This document shows, piece by piece, positions 41,465 to 53,772 of a stretch of 64,000 nt of DNA. Origin of the DNA: Pelobates cultripes (lineage: Eukaryota; Chordata; Amphibia; Anura; Pelobatidae). The DNA lies in assembly GCA_933207985.1 (NCBI GenBank), contig OW240917.1, positions 120,079,257 to 120,143,256 of the forward strand, written 5' to 3'. How positions within the stretch are numbered: position 1 is the stretch's first letter; each line of letters begins with the position of its first letter. A program made the translations under genes and the position numbers. The notes beneath the pieces were generated by a model. That model was not told the DNA's origin, did not search any database, and saw only the letters and a list, made by a program, of their open reading frames with translations.

Positions 41465-42820
41465 AAATACCTTGTTGGACGTGCACTCACAGGACAAGAT
41501 ACTGTTGCCAAAAATGTGCCATTTATTCAAGCTTCAAAAGTTGATTACATAGTGTTGACATTTCAGTCCATTTTGGAATATTGTTTTTAATATTCATTTG
41601 TAAAAAATAAATAATTTTTTATAAAGCTAAATATTCAGATTCTCTGATTTTGTTACCGACCAGAGCTGCACCAGGAGGGACCTAAAGAAGGTGATAGGCC
41701 CCAGCCTAAACCAGGGGAGGCACCCTAATGCGCAACCTTTTCCAACACACTGTGAGTGCAATTTTAAAAAGCGCAGTTACATTGTATCCAGCTGTATCAC
41801 ACTGTTTTGTTTATGTTTTCCTCCTCAGATATTTAGCTTATTCCCAAAATATCATTGATTGTATGCTCTCAATGCATTCAGTATGTTTATTACCTTCATT
41901 CACATTAAGTAAGCATTCCAATTTTTGTATGTGGTAAATAGGCTTGTAAAAAAGTTGATTGCATGGACTTTTTGATATTTGGATGGTCCTAATTTTTCAG
42001 TAATTATGTTAGTTATTTTTGCTAATATAACAAGTTTGTTTTTTTCTGCCTTGTGTATTGGTCTATTTTTCCTAGATTATATGGTTTTGTTTCATTTTGT
42101 GTTTTTTTTGTGATTTTTTAACCAAAAATAATTTTTTTCTGTAATTATCCAATATACTACTGTAGGATTTCTCTCAGGGGAGACATTTATGCTTAAATTT
42201 TTATGGTCACATGTGCAGAGTTAGAGTAATTTTCATGCTCTTTCTATTTTGTCCCTATATCTGTTTACCTGTCCCTGATACAGAACATTTTTTCTTTATT
42301 TTGTTTCCTTTGATTTTTTTTGTTGCATATGTAAAAAAAATAAAAGATATATTCTTCATTTAAAATTGTGATATACATTTTCACTATTTGTGTGCAGATT
42401 CATGTGTATTCTTTTTGTATTTTAATTTTATTTGGATAACCTTGGCAGAATTGGTTAACTTGAGTCCAGATCCTGCCATTTCCATTGAATCCACTGAGGG
42501 AGTGTGGTTTAATATATATCCTTTTTTTTTTTTTTTTTAGTCTTGTCATTATTTTGGTCATATTTGTTGAAGCATGAAAAGTGACAGTTTTCTTCATAGA
42601 AAATTCAACCAGTTGTCACAGAAATTCCCTTGTCAGAAACCGACAAATTTAGAGTGACTGAAAAGAGAGCCGAAACAGATCACTTTTTTGACTAGAAAAT
42701 TGGAAGAAAAATAATAATTTTTTTTGTGTTGCCAAAAAAAATGGCAATGTTCAAAAATGATGGTGAGGCTCAAAAGAAATAACAGAACAGTTTTTTTGTT
42801 TTTTTTTTTGCAATAAGTAG
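41431..42820. other. AT-rich non-coding stretch
   Basis: A TA microsatellite (41431-41465), then AT-rich sequence with homopolymer runs. I see no conserved peptide. Confidence 0.5.
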
Positions 42821-42825
42821 AATTC

Positions 42826-42942
42826 TCTGCCTGAAAAGGTTTTTTTATGAGAGTCTGTACAGAGGTTTAAACAGCAATTGGATAAATACATGCAAAAACA
42901 CAATATTATAGGATATAAATTTTAATTTGTGGGGTAATAGCT
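42826..42942 (+). repeat. Dispersed repeat, left part (split by L1)
   Basis: 'gcctgaaaaggttt', 'gagtctgtacagaggtttaa', 'acagcaattggataaataca' and 'ggggtaatagc' belong to a dispersed repeat I recognise from amphibian-type genomes. The continuation ('ttcttgatccaagg' and onwards) is found at 48446, on the other side of the L1 cluster. Confidence 0.55.
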
Positions 42943-43140
42943 TTTTTTTTTTTTAAATATAATTTTTATTGAAATATATTTTTCCCTAACAAAAAATAAA
43001 AAAAGACAAATAAGACTATATATATATATATAAAAAATGTAAAACAGCTAACTTATCAACAATTCATTAGACTTTATCTATAACTTTATCTATAACTTTC
43101 TTTTTTTAAATTCTTTTTATTGTGCATTTAAAAAAAAATT

Positions 43141-43969
43141 TAGGAACTCACCTATTGAGGCTTGCCTTGACGTGGCTGGTGAGCTTATATATTCAAATGG
43201 CCATTTAGAATAGAACTAAAGAGCCTCCATTTTTGTTCAAATGCACATGGGGATCTGGGCCAGAGCGCAGGTAACGTTTTTCTTTGTTTTTACTATGTAT
43301 TTTAAGCTGTTGGAGACTTAGCCACTGCTGCTGTAAGCGCGGTGCTTTATCTTTGTGTTTGTATATGAATTTTGTATCACTCAGCTATGTTACATTGCTG
43401 CCAGCCTTCCCACGTTTGTCTTATTAAGACTTTATATGTATGTAGGGGCAGCACCCCTTCCTGTCTCATCAGAGAAATTTGCCTTTTAGCTGATACCAGC
43501 AAGGTGATTTGTATGTTATAGCCCTATTCAGGTTAAAGTATGTAGGGGTTTATAAAACACCCTTTCATGTCTCATTAGAGACGTCTATACTTTGTCTGAT
43601 ACCAGCAAAGTTTATTGAATGTGTAGAAGCCCTATAAAGGGTTAAATGTTAAAGGGTTTATAAAACACCCCTTTCTGTCTCACTTTGTCTGATATCAGCA
43701 AAGTTTATTGTATGTGCAGAAGCCCTATAAAGGGTTAAATGTTAAAGGGTTTATAAAATACCCCTTCCTGTCTTATTGGAGACTCTTGGCTGATATCAGC
43801 GTATCTAATGGCTACTGTAGGAACTCACCTATTGAGGCTTGCCTTGACGTGGCTGGTGAGCTTATATATTCAAATGGCCATTTAGAATAGAACTAAAGAG
43901 CCTCCATTTTTGTTCAAATGCACATGGGGATCTGGGCCAGAGCGCAGGTAACGTTTTTCTTTGTTTTTA
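43141..43969 (+). repeat. Unclassified element with 152-bp identical direct repeats
   Basis: 43141-43292 and 43818-43969 are the same 152 bases, starting 'taggaactcacctattgagg' and ending 'ttctttgtttttа'-like poly-T/A. The 525 bases between them hold about four degenerate tandem units of roughly 115 bases ('gccctataaagggttaaatg', 'ttaaagggtttataaaacac', 'ctgataccagcaaag'). The second copy is followed by poly-A. It is not coding. It could be a dimer made by template jumping, or a tiny LTR-like unit. Confidence 0.6.
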
Positions 43970-44299
43970 AAAAAAAATAACAAAAAAATAGACATTACAC
44001 TACCACAATATATACAATTGACATATACATATTATATACCTTCATTCATCCTACATTCATATCAAAGGCCACCCTGGTCCACTGCCAGGGTAGACCAATA
44101 ACCTATCCTGTCAACGAGAGTCCCTATCCTTGTCCATATCTAGAAAAAAAAACATAAATCACCTAGCCAACTAGGCCATCTTTAATCACTTTATTTAAAC
44201 CTGTTTCCCATTTCTCCCATAACTCAGATGTCTCTTTTATAAATTTAATATTTTTTCCATTTTTAATTGTAATAATATTTGAGTGCACAATTTATAGTA

Positions 44300-45019
44300 A
44301 ACTAATTTCCTCCTTTCCAATTCCTTGCTATTATTTTAACGGCAATCAGACAGTGGGTTATCAGAAACTGGTCCATCTGCTTCAATTTTGGCCACGGTAA
44401 TTGTAATAACATTACTACAGGAGTCTTTGAGACTTTAACCTCACATAATCTAAATATAATATTTTGAGCCCAGTACCTTATTTCCGACACCTTTGTACAG
44501 GCCCCCCACATATGAACATGAGTACCAGTAGCACGTCCACAGTTCCAACATTTATCATTAGTATCTTGAACAAACTTAGATATTCTTGATAGGGTACCAT
44601 AAATTAATAATTTTTAAGTGGGTTTCTATAAGAGAAAGTGAGTGAATATATTTATTTTAGAACTAGAAGATATCCAATCTTTTTCATCTAACATTATCAT
44701 TAAATCTTTCTCCCATTTTTTTTTTTTTTATGGCTGAAGGAGTTATAGAAATATTACATGCTTCAATTAAATTTACACAACATGAGTATTTTTTTTATCT
44801 GTCCCCTTGTAACAATCAATCTGAAATCAAATCCACCCTTTCTAAAAAATGTTTAACTCTAATATATGTAAAAATCTCAGCAACTGTCAGTTGGAATTCT
44901 TGTGCCAGTCTCTTAAACAACTTTAACCTATTATTTATAATTAAATCTTTAATTGCGATAGCGGGTGGCCTTACACCACAGGATATCAAGGCCTTTAGAG
45001 ACTCGGATTCGACATACAT
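44300..45019 (-). pseudogene. L1 ORF2 C-terminal region, antisense
   Basis: From 45019 downwards the minus strand reads 'SESLKALISCGVRPPAIAIK' and 'LFKRLAQEFQLTVAEIF'. After stops it reads a zinc-knuckle block near 44570-44510 (CWNCGRATGTHVHMWGAC) and 'KLKQMDQFLITHCLIAVKII'. This is the characteristic end of L1 ORF2, broken by several stops. Confidence 0.7.
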
Positions 45020-46103
45020 GCACCAGTGGTGTACAGGGGATTCGCTGAAGCAACTATAAGATCTGATGCCAGAACGGATACCATCGGGACTGGATAGATT
45101 TCGATACTTTCAAACTAAAACCTACTATCAATCCCACTATTAGTGACACCTATTCCACAGGTCCCTGACAGAATTTGAACAACTATGCACGAAACGCAAA
45201 CACCTGTGCAGAGGAATCTCGTACCTCTACACAATGCAGCCTGAACCCCTAAAACACACTACACGCTGGGAAGAAGCCACAGGAGTCACACTGACGGCCC
45301 CCCAATGGACAAAAATCCATATATTGACACATCAAAGTTCAATGTGTACCAAACAACAGGAACTCAGCTTTAAACTGCTGACCAACTGGTACAGGAGGCC
45401 AGAGAGAATACACAGGGTGATACCGGATGCCTCAGCGACCTGTTGGCGCTGTGAAGACGAGGTGGGCTCGGACCTCCATATATGGTGGTCCTGCAGAAAC
45501 ATAGCCCCATACTGGCAACAAATACATTCACAGATCAAAAACATCTTGGACACGGATATCACGCTTCAACCACTCCAGATGCTTCTTCACCATACCTCGC
45601 TACCCCTTTCAAAATACAAAAAAACGCTAACAAAGCATTTACTGAATGCGGCCAAAATGCTTGTCCCAATAAGGTGGCGAACCACGCAAGTACCCACCCT
45701 CCAAGATTGGATGGACAAGGTTTAAGAAATCCATGGAATGGAGCAACTAACGGCCTCGCTGCGTGGAACCACAGACCGATACATGCAAACCTGGACACCT
45801 TGACTGACATTCATCTCTGGGAGACCGGCGTAGGATAGTGAAATCTAAGCATAGCGCAGATCAGGAAACACGGAGGCAAGTGATGCTTGGAACACGAACG
45901 CGCCTCTCTGGACCATGGATGCTCCCGGCCTGACACCTTGGGGGGGCGGGGGACACTGTGCCCCCTATGGCAGAAACACTAAACTAACCCAACCTCCCCC
46001 CCCCTTTTTTTTCCTCATCCCCCACCCCACCCTTCTCTTCTAATCTTTGCTCTACTAATCTTGCCGCTTGCTCCTCATAACACCCTTATACTCGAAGTCA
46101 TAG
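45020..46103 (+). pseudogene. Plus-strand L1 ORF2 C-terminal fragment and 3' UTR
   Basis: The open part at 45234-45725 gives 'ELSFKLLTNWYRRPERIHRV', the knuckle CWRCEDEVGSDLHIWWSC, and 'YWQQIHSQIKNILDTDI'. This is the last ~160 residues of an L1 ORF2. 'LTEFEQLCTKRKHLCRGISY' precedes it, beginning about 45160. A C-rich 3' UTR follows. It differs clearly from the surrounding antisense L1, so it is a separate, 5'-truncated insertion. The borders are approximate. Confidence 0.75.
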
Positions 46104-46105
46104 AA

Positions 46106-47330
46106 CTAATGGGCCTGACCTCTCGCCTTCTGACCACCATACCGATATAAACCCTTTTTTTCTATTTGATTTTGTTGGCATTTCATTATGTGTGATACTA
46201 TTCCGGCTTCATAATATGTATTAATGTCCGGATAGCCTAATCCACCATTTTTGCTGTCCCTTGATATTAATAAATTTTTCATTCTTGGCCTTTTTCCTCT
46301 CCATACAAAGATGGAAAAAGTGTTTTTAACTATTGTCCGCCAAGGCGAGGGGATGGCTATAGGCAACATCTTGAACAAGTATATCCACTTAGGGAGTATA
46401 TATGACCTCAGGATGTTTATCTTGCCATCCCAAAATACCTCTAGATTTCTCAATTTTTTAAGATTTTTATTGGTGTCTTTCAGACAATTCATAAAATTAA
46501 TCTGCAGTATTTTGTCTAAATTCCCACAAATCTTAATTCCTAAATAAACAAAAGTTTTCTGAAGTTGAAAACCATATCTATCCTGGTACTTATCTATGTA
46601 GTTTTAGAGATATTTATATGCAATGCTATTGATTTTGTTTCGTTTAGTTTGTAATTTGAGACTGCACTGTAAGTATCTAATTCGTCCATAACTGCTGGAA
46701 GGGAGCTTGCAGGATTAGCTAGATATAATACAATATCGTCAGCATAAAGTGACAATTTTAATTTGTTATTTGATATTTTACGACCTCTGATCAGTGTATT
46801 CTGTCTAATTATCCTAGCCATTACTTCCATAGTTAAAATATAAAGAATGGGGGTAGCGGACACCCCTGTCTGGTTCTGTTTTTTTGTTTAAACCATTTTG
46901 CGCAAATATTGGGGCCTATCATTCTCGCCATTGGGGATATATATGATGCCAAATGTCTCCAAAGTTAAATTCATAAAGGCCCACCTGTCAAAAGCCTTCT
47001 CGGCATCTAGTGACAGCATCAGCATGAGATTTATCTTTTGTTGTAATATCAGTCATCTTATATTATTATTAACTGTTTTATGAGGAACTGGTCAGAGTGG
47101 ATCAAAATGTTCAATACATCTTTTAATCTATGTGAAAGGATAGATGAAAATATCTTTATATCAAAGTTAATAAATGAGATTGGATGATAATTTTTTATGT
47201 CTGTTGGATCTTTTCCTGGCTTGAGTATTGGTAAAATATTTGCTTTAAGCATCTTCTTTAAGAATCTACCTTTGGAGACATCGTTATTAAAGGAATTTTT
47301 CAGATGATCTGCAATTAGGGCTTTCATTTC
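46106..47330 (-). pseudogene. L1 ORF2 reverse transcriptase, antisense
   Basis: On the minus strand: 'LPILKPGKDPTDIKNYHPIS' (fingers) at about 47230, catalytic YADD at 46735-46746 in 'LKLSLYADDIVLYLANP', and 'INILRSYILPKWIYLFKMLP' with 'FSIFVWRGKRPRMK' at 46430-46260. Stops and frameshifts separate the blocks, so no polymerase could be made. Confidence 0.8.
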
Positions 47331-48440
47331 TTTATATAATGTATTACCAAAACCATCTGGTCCTGGAGTTTTGTAATTTTCTAAACTATCTATAGCTTTT
47401 ATAATCTCTTCTTTAGATATTTCTTTGTTTAGTGTAATCAGATGTTCATTTGATAAACTTGGAAGATTGGCCTCTTTGATATATGCCTTAATCTTGATTA
47501 TGATGAGGGGTTCATGATGAGGAGTCTGCTAAATTGTATAATTTTGAATAATATTTGTTAAAGGGCTCCCTATATCTTCTGGTGTTAAGCATGTCTTGTT
47601 GTTCAAAATTATTTTTTCTATTATTGGAATTTCTTGTTTTTGTTAGTATCTTATCTGCCTTATTGTATTTATGAAAATATTTGTTTTTCATTTTTATCAA
47701 ATTTTTTTTTTATTCTTTCAAAGATTTTATCTTGAATCTCTTTTTTAATATTCATTATTTTGACCTAGTTATCTCTAGACGGGTTGGAGTAACTTTCCCT
47801 AAGTATATTATATAATTCTATATACAATTCTGCTAGACGGGCACCCATTTTTTTAATCTCTTAATTTCTTTAATTTAATGCAATGGTCTCTGATAACTGC
47901 TTTATAAGAATACCATAAGATGTCATCCTCTACCTGCCCATTTTTATTTTCTAGAAAATAAAATTTTGTCATTTTTTTCTAAATAATCTTTTATCTTTGT
48001 TTTGTAATAAGGTCTCGTCCAGTCTCCATGTTTTGTCATGCCATCTTATTTTACTACTTTTTCATTCCAAAATTATGCTATTATGGTCTGAAAATGGCAT
48101 AAGTTTAATTTCCATTTTCTGAGTTCTCTCTAATAGTTTTAATTCCCCCCAAATATAACCTATTCTGGAATGTGAGTCATGGAGCCATGAGTAAAACGTA
48201 TATTCTTTTGATAAGGGGTTATTAATTCTCCATAAATCATATAGAGTTTCTTTTTTCATTAAATTATTAAATATTTTGGCTTTTTTTTAAATAATTTAAT
48301 CAATACAGTTTTTATTATGTGAAAATGTTGTCTAGAAAAATATTGTAAATGCAATTAAAATCGCCTACTATTAATCTTAAGACCCACAACCACTATTTCC
48401 ACTTTGTTTAGTATCTGTCTCAAGAGACTCATTGGATTTC
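47331..48440 (-). pseudogene. L1 ORF2 endonuclease end and linker, antisense
   Basis: 'LIVGDFNC' is read at about 48375-48350. The active-site 'FSDHNSIILE' is at about 48095-48062, with 'YTFYSWLHDSHSRIGYIWGE' before it. These are AP-endonuclease motifs of L1 ORF2. The linker to RT (47330-48060) has many stops. The endonuclease N-terminus is missing (5' truncated). Confidence 0.72.
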
Positions 48441-48443
48441 TGT

Positions 48444-48680
48444 TAGCTTCTTGATCCAAGGTGATATCTGACTGCTATTCTGGAATCAAAAAAATTATGT
48501 TTTCCTAGTTTGTTGCAAAATTGGAAGTGCTTCAAACTGTGGGGGGGGGGGTGTTTTGGGTGGGAGAGGGGTTTGCCTTTTTTTGGATCAATAGCAAAAG
48601 CAAATGCGAGAAAGGTGGAACTTGATAGACACATGTCTCTTTTTAGCTATGTAACTATGTTACTATGACCACACTGGACA
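48444..48680 (+). repeat. Dispersed repeat, right part
   Basis: It continues 42826-42942: 'cttgatccaaggtgatatct', 'gtttgttgcaaaattggaag', a G10 run, 'ggatcaatagcaaaagcaaa', 'cttgatagacacatgtctct', and a terminal 'gctatgtaactatgttacta'. Confidence 0.6.
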
Positions 48681-49840
48681 GATTTAATAAATTGCACTGG
48701 CAATTTACCAAGAATTAGATGTAAATTATTTGGCTAATCTTTGATAAACCTCTCCCATTGTTTCTCAAATAAAGTTCACATTTTAATTGGTCCACATAGC
48801 ACCTTATACATAACTACCTTATCCATTGTCACACTATCTACCATGGCCTGAATTGAAAAAAAATGCTGAAACCTATTCTTGCTAGGTCATTTGGTGCTAT
48901 TTATTATTTGTGATATATATCTTTGCTTTCTGCACTGTACTTAATGGGTATGAAGTCAGAATTTGTACTGAAATGTTCATTCAAGCAGCATGAATAAAAT
49001 AACTACACTTGGCCTTCCCAGGGGCCAAAACAAATGAGGCAGAACAATGGGACTGCGTCTCACAAGTGTAAGTTTTTGGCAGAGCCACGATCAGAATTCA
49101 ACATAGGTTCTAAATATAAACATAACCACATCCAATATTTTATTGTTCTCGGAGTTCATTATGTTGCATAATAATGGTAAATTATAATAATAGCGGATGT
49201 ACAAGTCTCATGTGTCTTCTTTATGGGCTACAGATTTGAACTCTCTTGTGAGTTGTGCATAGTTATTTCTATAGGTTTCGTTATGAAAACAATAAATCAA
49301 ATTTGTTCAATACAAATTGGCAGAAAGACTCTATTTAAGAAAAATAACAAGAATAGCTGAACAATAGATCATCTCATATTTTTTGACACTGATGTAAAAG
49401 GGGTTAATTTGCTAAGCAGTGAGTTGCGCTAAATTTAAATGTTTAAAATTAAGGCCAAAATATAAGAAAAATTCACCAAAATCAGTTTCTGATTTGGTAT
49501 CCAGTGCTTATCAAAAAAACATATATCAATTTATTATAGGAAATATTGGTGTTATTAAGGGGTTCAAGACAGATCTTAAAGTATGACATTGAAGACTAAT
49601 TGTAGAGAGTCTCCAGATACCCTTGATTGCATTATTATGTGTTATAGAAAGGAAACTTAAATAAACCAATAATGAAATACATTAACGTTATTAACTAAAA
49701 GGAGAATTGTTGGGAATTCAAAGTGAAGTTCAAATTAAAAGCCAAAGTAGTCAACCTGATAGCAAAGCTGCCTGGGGTATTTTTTCAAGTTTGGCTATTT
49801 TGTCCTTAAAGGATACCTGTAGTCATGTGTTTCTGATGCT
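48681..49840. other. Non-coding, with decayed MITE pieces
   Basis: 49690-49810 ('gggaattcaaagtgaagttc', 'tttggctattttgtccttaa') looks like a remnant of the 61078-type MITE. Otherwise nothing is recognised. Confidence 0.4.
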
Positions 49841-49897
49841 GTTTTGAAAGAGCATAAGATTTCATTTATACATTGTGCTAGCAGTTTTGCTAGCAAA

Positions 49898-50240
49898 CAG
49901 GGCCAGCACGTCCATAAGGTGGCTCAGGTGGCCGTCTTAGGGTGCCAGAGCAGGGGACGCAAACATTTTTCAGCTTACCTGTCTCCCTACAGCCTTCAGC
50001 CTGCAGCCTGCAGCCAGCAAAGTCAGCAGTCCTCTCCTGATGTCAGAAGGTGTAGGCATGACTTCCACTGCTCTTCTACTAGGATCATGGCGGAGTCTGG
50101 GAGAAGAGCAGAGGAAGTTATGCCCCCTCCTCCTGACATCAGGAGAGGACGTCCGACTTCGCTGGCTGCAGGCTGCAGGCTGCAGGGAGACAGGTAAGCT
50201 GAAAAATGTTTGCGCCCCCTGACATTGCTGTGATGTGACA
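49898..50240. mobile_element. Foldback element, about 125-bp arms
   Basis: Left arm 49953-50080 and right arm 50093-50218 are imperfect reverse complements ('acgcaaacatttttcagctt' against 'aagctgaaaaatgtttgcgc', 'ctgcagcctgcagccagc' against 'gctggctgcaggctgcag', 'tcctctcctgatgtcag' against 'ctgacatcaggagagga'). The short loop is around 'aggatcatgg'. The left flank 'cagggccagcacgtcc' resembles a hAT-type MITE terminus. Open frames across the arms are a by-product of the symmetry. Confidence 0.75.
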
Positions 50241-50470
50241 TTGCATTGTTCTGAAGCTGGCATGCTGACATCACTGTGGAGGTTTGCCCTGCATGGGGAG
50301 CATCCCTATGTTGGGCTAATCAAAGAAGTTGGTGGAGAAGAGGATGAGACGGAGGTGGATAATACATGTCAGTAACAGTAACACACACAAAGCTCGAAGA
50401 TGGTGTCACTGGAACAGAGAGGTGAGTAAATCTCTATATATTACTTTGAAAACATCCTAATAATATTATT
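50241..50470. other. Non-coding stretch
   Basis: Nothing recognised. Confidence 0.4.
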
Positions 50471-50830
50471 GTGATGGAATTCACCATCACCAGGAGCTTA
50501 TTCTGGGATACCAGTAACAGAGTCTTTGGACCTGTTGGCTGGCTGCTTGTTCACTGGATCCCAAGACAAGTTGAAATAGCTAGTCCTGAGGGACACAAGT
50601 GACTGGTTACAGGATAGGGAGAGATGTGATGTATCTGCCTGGGAAAGGAGCTAAATTAAGTGCATGGAAGGAGAGAAAGCTGCAGCCTTGTCCATAGTGG
50701 AAGACATTCTCAGCGACCCCAGTCAAGCTTTGGTGACTGGGGCAGAAGAGTTCCATTGTCCCTGAAAGCAGCTAGGAAGCGGACTAGGCAGTCAGTGCTG
50801 GAGTATGGGAGTTTTGTCACAATTATTTTT
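50471..50830 (+). mobile_element. Fragment of the second LTR family
   Basis: 'ccccagtcaagctttggtga', 'gggacacaagtgactggtta' and the 'gcagctaggaagcggac' end resemble the 3' part of the LTR at 55015-55756 ('ccccagtcaagccacggcga'). It is poorly preserved and no termini are identified. Confidence 0.35.
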
Positions 50831-51470
50831 CCTATACATATTCACTTTAAATTTGAAATTCATTTTAAATTCCCTTTCAATTCCAGACAATCCTTAGTTA
50901 AAGGCATTTCAAAACATTATAGATTGTAACATTCAATTTGAAAACATATAACATTCTAAACATTCAAAATGCCCAGCCTTAAACACCTAGGATAAGATTC
51001 AATGAATGAAAATTTCCAGCATTAATTTGACTCTGGCTCAATAATATCAGCATGAGCCTAGATGCAAACAAGTGTGGGAAGGGATTAAACTTTTGAATCC
51101 TCCATTTCTTCCCAACACATACAGACAAGGGATGACGATATGTTGGCATAAAGGCTGAGGGAGAAAGAGCGAGAGAAACCACATGAAAAAAAAGAATTGC
51201 ACTGCAAAATGCAAGCGTAGAAAGAGCATAGTCAGGGTTTGTGTAGAAAGAGTTTAACTAAAAAAACATACAATGAAGTTCAGAAGTGATTATTTTCACA
51301 TAACAATACAGGGATTACCTTTCCAGCAGAGTTGGTAACTAGGGGTTAATATATTGGAAGAAGTGGAAAAAACATAGACAAGCCTAGGATATAGTCCACC
51401 TTTAAAAGCTCTGTTCCTGTGATTTTACAGTGTTAAGTGGTACATTCAAATATTATGATTCGTAAAAAAT
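50831..51470. other. Non-coding stretch, nothing recognised
   Basis: AT-rich, with no frame or repeat signature. Confidence 0.45.
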
Positions 51471-51484
51471 GAAAAAAAAAAATT

Positions 51485-53570
51485 ATTTTTTTTTTATTTC
51501 AGAATGACGTTTATTAGGATGAAAGGTTCATCGGCCAAGGTACACATGAATATAAAGTCTTAAATCACACATATCAGTTTATGGTATATCTCATGAGTAT
51601 CCATTAAATGAGAGTTAACCAGAAACTACATTTTATCACATGTAAGAACCATTTCTAAGTTCTCAATTAGCGAATTTGCTCTAAGGTAGTCGAGTAAAGG
51701 GGGCAACACATCCCTTGAAGTGAGTACGTTTAGTTAACTATATCTACCAGGGGTAGTGCATGAGTGAGAGAAAGCAAGAGAAAAAGAGTAGTAGAAAAGA
51801 AGAGAAGTATACAGGGGATGGTGATGGGGAGGGCAAGAGAGCAAACAAAATGGGGCAACATAAAAATTTAATCTGTCATACAACTTGCACGTCAAAAAAC
51901 ATGGTCGGCTCTTCCACGCCATCCCGCTTCCCCCTCCATAACGCTCCTCATTGCAGTAGTTGCCAGGTTCAATAGGGGGTCATAGGCCTACATTTTATTC
52001 ATATATCTCTTCTCCATTTAATAAGGTAGCAGTATACGAGTCCCGAAGTGCATTCATCGTGCCAATAGTGATTGGAGCCAGTGGAACCAAATCTTCTGAT
52101 ATGTTTGGCTCTTGTCAGCTAGGATCAGCTTCTCTATGCTACGTATTTCCTCAACTCTGTTTAACCAGTCACAAAGTGTCTCTTCCAGTAGGTGGAGATA
52201 AGGCTACGTGCCACTTTTATCATATGTGGGAGTATTGATTTCTTGTAACTAGTTGGTGACTTGGGTGTAATAGACAGGCTTCCTGAGAGAAGTCGATCAA
52301 ACCATCAGTGAGGGTAGCAACCAACTGGTGCACTTCATTCCAGAAAGGTTGAATTAGAGGGCAAATCCACCAGATATGGAACAAAGTGCCTGTGGTGAAA
52401 CCGACCTCGCCACTGGGCATTGGAGAAGACTGATTGCCCGCCTCCTGCCATGTGACTATGGCCCCTGGGATGTATTGCCCTTTAAAGACATGATTTGGGC
52501 ATAATGGATTTGTGTTGTGCTGCTGCTGGCTCTTTAAGAACCATCTGGGGACATACTGTGGAGTTACTGGGTGGCCACCATTTCATGTATCAGAGGAACG
52601 TGGTGAGAACAATGGATGAAGCACATGGTGAGAACAATGGATGGCGGCCATTTTAACTCACAGACACTGTGTGGACTTTTCTACACTGTGCCATCTCGCT
52701 GGTATTTGGCGCACAGAGACATCGTGCAGTGGTTTTGGACTATACAACAGGGGTCACATTATACAGTAATTATTTTTCATATAGCCTGTATATGTTCTGT
52801 GGAATCTGCATTAAACTGTATCTTCCAAACTACTGAACGGATCTGGGTGAATTTTTGATATGTGGTTCATCCAGATCCAGGATATAATTTTTATGGCATT
52901 ATGGCATGTTTTGGGGTCCCTGTGATATGTTTTATAATACTGTATTTCTCTGCCTGTCATAATTATATTACCCATTGTGTTCAGTAATCATATCACAGGC
53001 AGAGGGGAGGGGAGGATTTTGTGTGGGAGTGTCTGTGTGTATTGTGCAGATTGATTGGTGGTATTTCAAAACCCTGTTGGCAGTACTATGTTTGTGGATT
53101 GTGAATAAAAGAGGCTACATGTGCCAGTACAGTCAGTTCTACTTCACCCTCAATCTGAGTCCTGTCTCTTATTGGGGGAATCTGCTACAAGGGATTGCTA
53201 TGCTCTGCATATTTCCTTGCTATAATCACTGAGCTCTTGTAAGAGCTTGTTCCTGCTTCACTCTCTTGGAGGAGAGGTTCACCCACTGGAACCTGGAGCC
53301 TTGTCGTAGGTCTAGGGTGGGTAGGAGACGCCGAGACCCCAAACAAGCTGCGGCGGTTCGTGGGGTCTACGGTGGTTGTGGTGTCTGGCGGAGCGCTTGG
53401 AGCCCTCTGTAAGCGCTAGGAGCATTCTTCAACGGAGGTACCCAGTCGGGGTGCCAGGTGATCCGTTACAGTGCCCAATTCTTTTTCACATCTCCAGCAT
53501 TCCGGCGCGCATGCATCGCTTATGTTTGCTAAATGAAATGGCTTTTTAAGTCTTCAAAGCTTCTGGTGTT
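51485..53570 (-). pseudogene. Antisense L1 3' fragment split by a solo LTR
   Basis: A poly-T tract at about 51472-51500 marks the 3' end. On the minus strand, before the LTR, 'LANISDACAPECWRCEKELG' is read at about 53540-53472. After it, 'LFHIWWICPLIQPFWNEVHQ' is read from 52390 downwards. Together they are the CWRC...HIWW knuckle of L1 ORF2, cut exactly by the LTR insertion. The element is 5' truncated at about 53570. Confidence 0.78.
52391..53470 (+). mobile_element. Solo LTR with GTGCC target duplication
   Basis: Begins TGTGGTGAAACC and ends GATCCGTTACA, 1080 bases. GTGCC at 52386-52390 is repeated at 53471-53475. A poly-A signal AATAAA is at 53104-53109. It is closely similar to the copies at 1543 and 10784, and inserted within the L1 zinc knuckle. 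Confidence 0.92.
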
Positions 53571-53772
53571 GTAACACTTTGCCAGATAAACGATAATATT
53601 AATTATAGTGTTTTGTTATTGAGTCACTGCATATTCTATTTTAAACAATTATGTTTCAGGTCTTTAACAAAGAATAAAAAAAAAAAATCTGTTTATGAAA
53701 ACAATTCCAAATATTCAAGCCTGAACATCCTAAATGTAACTTTTTTCTTTGGTTATGATGAGTCAAATCTGC
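53571..53772. other. Non-coding stretch
   Basis: Short unremarkable AT-rich sequence before the hAT MITE. Confidence 0.4.

Larger units (their letters stand above)
42945..48440 (-). mobile_element. Decayed antisense L1-type LINE with internal insertions
   Basis: A poly-T start at 42945 with an inverted AATAAA is the LINE's 3' end. On the minus strand the order is endonuclease (48440-48060), RT (47330-46600), C-terminal region (46490-46106 and 45019-44300) and 3' UTR. It contains an unclassified element at 43141-43969 and a plus-strand L1 fragment at about 45020-46103. It is inserted in the dispersed repeat at 42826/48444. Confidence 0.7.

Noticed and set aside
49844..50274. Open frames on both strands across the foldback
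   Set aside because: Both-strand openness follows from the inverted repeat. No domain is recognisable.
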